From: Isochrysis galbana
Taxonomy: Eukaryota > Haptophyta > Isochrysidales > Isochrysidaceae
Direction of reading: 5' to 3'
Assembly: GCA_018136815.1 (NCBI GenBank)
Contig: CM030934.1
Span: 4,909,587 to 4,973,586 of the forward strand
Length of the DNA: 64,000 nucleotides
Shown here piece after piece: positions 61,242 through 64,000 of this stretch. The position numbers were made by a program, and so were the translations under genes. Position 1 is the stretch's first letter. Every line of letters begins with the position of its first letter. The notes under the pieces were generated by a model. It did no database searches. It was not told the origin of the DNA and saw only the letters and a list, made by a program, of their open reading frames with translations.

Positions 61242-61630
61242 CAGAGTTTTCTTGTTGTCCTGGTTTAATCCTAGTGCTGAGGGACCGTGCCTGATCGGCA
61301 ACGGAGCCCCTCCCCCGCGATGGGGGTGCGCGCGGTTGGTGCATGGCCCTACATGTGAAACACAGCCAAACTTAGAAACAAAACAGCAAAAACAGTATGT
61401 TTTTTGCCGTCGAAAAAAAATAGTGTAAAAAACAGATGTGCGGGTGCGGGGTAGGGGGGCCGCCCGAAATAAAACAGCGAAAAACATATGTTTTGGGCCT
61501 CCGAAAAAAAAAACACTGTTCCTGTGTTTCACATGTAGGTGCATGGCTCGTCCAACGTGTGTGGCTAGGGATACTAGCTAACAAGACCTCTTACAAGACT
61601 ATCATTTCTAACGTAACCCCGCCAAACTCG
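61242..61630. repeat. Dispersed repeat R3, copy 2 (carries a nested MITE)
   Basis: Matches 36172-36362 on both sides of the 192-base insertion. The original TTGGTGCATGGCTCGTCC is interrupted, with TGCATGGC on both sides. Confidence 0.85.
61348..61539. mobile_element. 192-base MITE, hAT-type, with perfect 18-base inverted ends
   Basis: CCTACATGTGAAACACAG at 61348-61365 and CTGTGTTTCACATGTAGG at 61522-61539 are exact reverse complements. The 8-base direct repeat TGCATGGC flanks the element (61340-61347 and 61540-61547). The uninterrupted copy at 36268 proves the insertion. Eight-base duplications are usual for hAT elements, so a hAT transposase probably moved it. The interior is A-rich with no coding frame. 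Perfect ends suggest a recent event. Confidence 0.93.
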
Positions 61631-61639
61631 TCTAATGAC

Positions 61640-62018
61640 CCCCCCCCTCCCCCTTTGGGTTTGAGCGGCCCACCATCATGCCCCCCCCCCCCCCTCCCTT
61701 CCCCCGCTTCCCTTCCCCTCCCCCCCCCCCCCCTCCCCCCCCGCCGCCGCCTCCACGACTACCCGCGCCCGCCCGCCGGGCAGCCGTGCGGAGGGGGGGG
61801 GGGAGGCGAGAGAGAGAAGGAGTGGGGGGGGGGGGGAAGAGAGACTTGGTTGGGGAAGGGGGAGAACGGGGGAGGGAAGGCGAGGCGATGTTTTGATGGA
61901 AGGATTGGGAGGGGACCGCACGCGAGGCGGTGTGTGCGGGTGCCTCGAGCAGAAAGGAACGGAGAGGTTACAGATGAGTAGGAGGAGTGCGGGTGGCGAG
62001 AGTGCTACGCCAGAAGCG
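61640..62018. other. C- and G-homopolymer-rich upstream region
   Basis: Long C runs (61681-61735) then G runs (61793-61835) precede the plastid-type membrane protein gene. Frames in this region are Pro/Gly shadows. It may contain the promoter; no TATA box is seen. Confidence 0.6.
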
Positions 62019-62550
62019 ATGGGTGTGCGGCTTCTGCTTGGTCTGTCTTGCCTTGCGTGGGCGTGCTCGGCGCTGCAGCCAGCAGGTGTGGTGACTCGGC
62101 GCACGGCACCGCGACTCACCATGCAGCTCTGGAGCGACGGAAAGAGCGGCCGCCGCTCGCGTTTCGAGGATGGCGACGACAAGCGGCTCTCGGCTGGCGG
62201 ATCGGGTGGACGTTTCGGCAAGAGCGGCGGCAGCCCCGGCGCCAACCGGCGCGTGGGCGTGAGCGCGACCGAGCGATTCGGTGGGACCGAGAGCGCACGT
62301 ATCCGACAGGAAAAGGTCCGCTGTCCCCTCTCATCCGGCCCTTGCCCATAGTGGTCGGCTCACTCTCACTTCTGCCGCCTGCATCCTGTAGCTTGAGGCA
62401 TATGTCTTCAGCGAGGAGGATCCTACCGACGGCACGATTGGTCGGATCATCGCAGGATCTCTCCTCCTCACCATTTTTGGACTCCTTGTCGCTGTCTTCC
62501 TATACTACGGCGGCACCGATGGACTCATTGCCGCCAATGGACGCATGTGA
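62019..62550 (+). CDS. Small single-span membrane protein with plastid-type leader (two exons)
   Basis: Exon 1 is 62019-62315, intron 62316-62391 (76 bases, GTCCGC...CCTGTAG), exon 2 62392-62550; product 151 residues. The start MGVRLLLGLSCLAWACSALQ is a clear signal peptide, followed by Arg/Thr-rich TRRTAPRLT, as in a bipartite plastid leader. The middle is Gly/Ser/Arg-rich. After the splice comes KLEAYVFSEEDPTDGTIGRI, then one membrane span IAGSLLLTIFGLLVAVFLYY and the short tail GGTDGLIAANGRM. The splice joins AAG to CTT in frame with canonical borders. The start at 62019 is preferred over the in-frame ATG at 61893 because the leader begins there. The family is not recognised; a thylakoid or envelope protein is likely. 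Confidence 0.75.
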
Positions 62551-63430
62551 ACTTGCTCCAGCGCCCATCCCTAGGCTAGAACTAGAAAGCTTCATGAGCT
62601 CATGGCCTCTGGTTCATCTACGCCACAAGTAGAGATTGTTGGGAACACGACTACTCGCTTGCTTGTCGTGCTGGCATTCCCATCAAGGTGTCCTAGAATG
62701 CAGCATGGGAACTTTCTTGAGGAGTAGCCTTGTTGGTGCGCTACTGCATCACAACCATGACGCAGACAACAGCATCTCGCATCTTTGCAAAGCCCAAGCT
62801 GCCAGGCATTATGGCGGCTGGCGGCGGGGCACATGGGCCGATGCGGCGGCGCTGCTGGGCATATTATATTCCTGGATTCGGTGTCTGGGCAGGTGGGGCA
62901 GGGCTTTTGGGGAGGATTTCGTCCTCTTGTGTAGCGAGTAGCGCGACAGGAAAGTCGAGTTGTCAGGATCGCTTTTCATGGCAAAAAAATGCATGGATGA
63001 CCTCCACATGCCGTCACCAGAGGACCCTCCGACCTCCAAGTCTAAGCGCTTCCCATACTCTATTCTTTCGCGCGCGCACCGACGACGTGGAACCGTGATA
63101 AATTCAAAATTCCATTTTGGCCTGGATTTTGCAGAATAAAGAGGGTCCCACGGGGGGGGGGGTAGAAGTTCTACCCTGCTCATAAGGGGCATAGGCTTAG
63201 GCCCCCAAAAAAATTAAACCTGAGGTCGCGCCGCCAGCTTCTCGCGCGAGTCTCGCGGCGTGCAAAACTATTTATTTCTTTTGCCATTCGGTTCAAAGGC
63301 TTCATGCTGCATGCTGCATGCTGCATGCGCGCAGCATCGAAACGAGGAGAAGCGGAAGTTGAGGTTGCTAGCATAGTCAGCATGGCGGGCCAGGGGCCGA
63401 GGCGATGCAAGACGGTGTGGAATGGCAGTA
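62551..63430. other. Flank with one possible terminal exon
   Basis: No gene can be drawn with confidence. A plus-strand frame from about 62941 to 63139 encodes KVELSGSLFMAKKCMDDLHM and later FPYSILSRAHRRRGTVINSK, ending in a stop (TAA) that is part of GAATAAAG, a possible polyadenylation signal; it could be a last exon. GCTGCAT repeats five times near 63304-63330. Confidence 0.35.
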
Positions 63431-63433
63431 AGC

Positions 63434-64000
63434 CAACTAAGTTTATACTTAGTTCGCCCATGGGGGGGCACGAGCCCCCCTCTCTCTCCACTCCTCCCCT
63501 GCCATGGGGGAGGATCCACCCACTCTCCTGGCACGCCTGATGGCTTGCCAGGAGCACACAGCCCTGCTGACCTATTCCTCTCCTCACAGGCCCGCCTGAC
63601 TCGCCCGCCCTGGCCCGTCGTGGCCTGCCCATTCCTCTGACCAGCCCCTCCTCCCCCTGGGCCCCCCTGTTCAGGACCCCCCAGCCAGCTCCAGTCGACC
63701 CGCAGGGGCTCGGAGCGCCAGCGAGGGAGAGGCAGGAGGGGCCAGGGCCATGCCCCAGCCTCACCTGCCCCCTGAGCTGTGCTCCCAGGCCCTGCAGGCC
63801 ATCTGGGGACCTGAGCGAGGGGCCGCAGGCGCGCGCCATGGGCCCCCGCCGCAGGGAAGAGAGGAGGAAAAGGAAAGAGGGAGGGGAGGGGGGAGCGGCA
63901 GCTCTCCCCTCCGGCAGTGACGTGTCTTCTCGCCCCGTTTGGGTAAGAGAAGACGGGGGCGCCAGAGCCAGGAGGGAAGGGCCGCGGCTCGCCGCGGCCA
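63434..64000 (+). repeat. Family-N copy, running off the window
   Basis: Starts CAACTAAGTTTATACTTAGT with the family hairpin and then CGCCCATGGGGGGGCACGAG and CTGCCATGGGGGAGGA. Later blocks (GCCCCCTGAGCTG; GGCAGGAGGGGCCAGGGCC) are diverged from the other copies, so it belongs to a different subfamily. The 3' end lies beyond 64000. Confidence 0.75.

Noticed and set aside
62636-63192. Several 80-127-codon frames downstream of the plastid-type gene
   Set aside because: They overlap each other on both strands without domains; only a possible terminal exon at 62.94-63.14 kb is kept as a note.

Overview
This looks like nuclear DNA of a GC-rich photosynthetic eukaryote. Coding exons are long and GC-rich, and two genes are split by short GT-AG introns. 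Two proteins begin with signal-peptide-like leaders of the kind used for plastids of secondary origin: a Ycf20-family protein at 59.0-59.6 kb and a small one-membrane-span protein at 62.0-62.6 kb. The Ser-Pro-rich surface protein, filamin-type repeats, ankyrin protein and heavy retroelement load would fit a haptophyte or another secondary alga. The lineage is an inference I cannot prove from the sequence. One 100-base run of N (33532-33631) marks an assembly gap.

Layout. At 0-1 kb lie LINE-derived repeats. At 1.6-11.6 kb (minus) is the most remarkable gene: a single 10-kb open frame with a von Willebrand A domain, about 1,650 residues of Ser/Pro stalk including eleven near-identical 84-residue units, one membrane span, and a cytoplasmic four-CH-domain fimbrin module. 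It looks like a direct link from the cell surface or wall to actin. Head to head with it, at 15.1-21.0 kb (plus), is a 1,962-residue filamin-repeat protein. A small membrane-protein frame and a decayed hAT transposase lie between them.

At 21-51 kb is a nest of mobile elements. It holds two incomplete copies of one LINE family (21.6-25.5 kb minus, 28.1-32.0 kb plus). It also holds several copies of a non-autonomous family that shares both ends with that LINE, with target-site duplications of 15-17 bases visible at three insertions. Beside these are a copia-type fossil (33.6-36.1 kb), a solo LTR (38.2-39.6 kb), a Ty3-type fossil (41.5-50.0 kb) and a truncated hAT transposase (50.0-51.1 kb). The Ty3-type fossil carries a domain resembling a phage-type cytosine-5 DNA methyltransferase. 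A small SET-domain gene (26.1-26.6 kb) and an AT-rich unknown frame (27.6-28.0 kb) survive inside this region.

At 52.7-64 kb host genes return: an ankyrin-repeat protein, a lipid kinase of the diacylglycerol/sphingosine kinase family (two exons), the Ycf20-family protein and the plastid-type membrane protein. Between them are more LINE-derived repeats and one intact-looking 192-base MITE whose empty site is also present in the window.

The strongest leads are the surface-to-actin fusion protein, the methyltransferase-like domain inside a retroelement, and the LINE with its end-sharing non-autonomous family. No tRNA, rRNA or CRISPR array was recognised.
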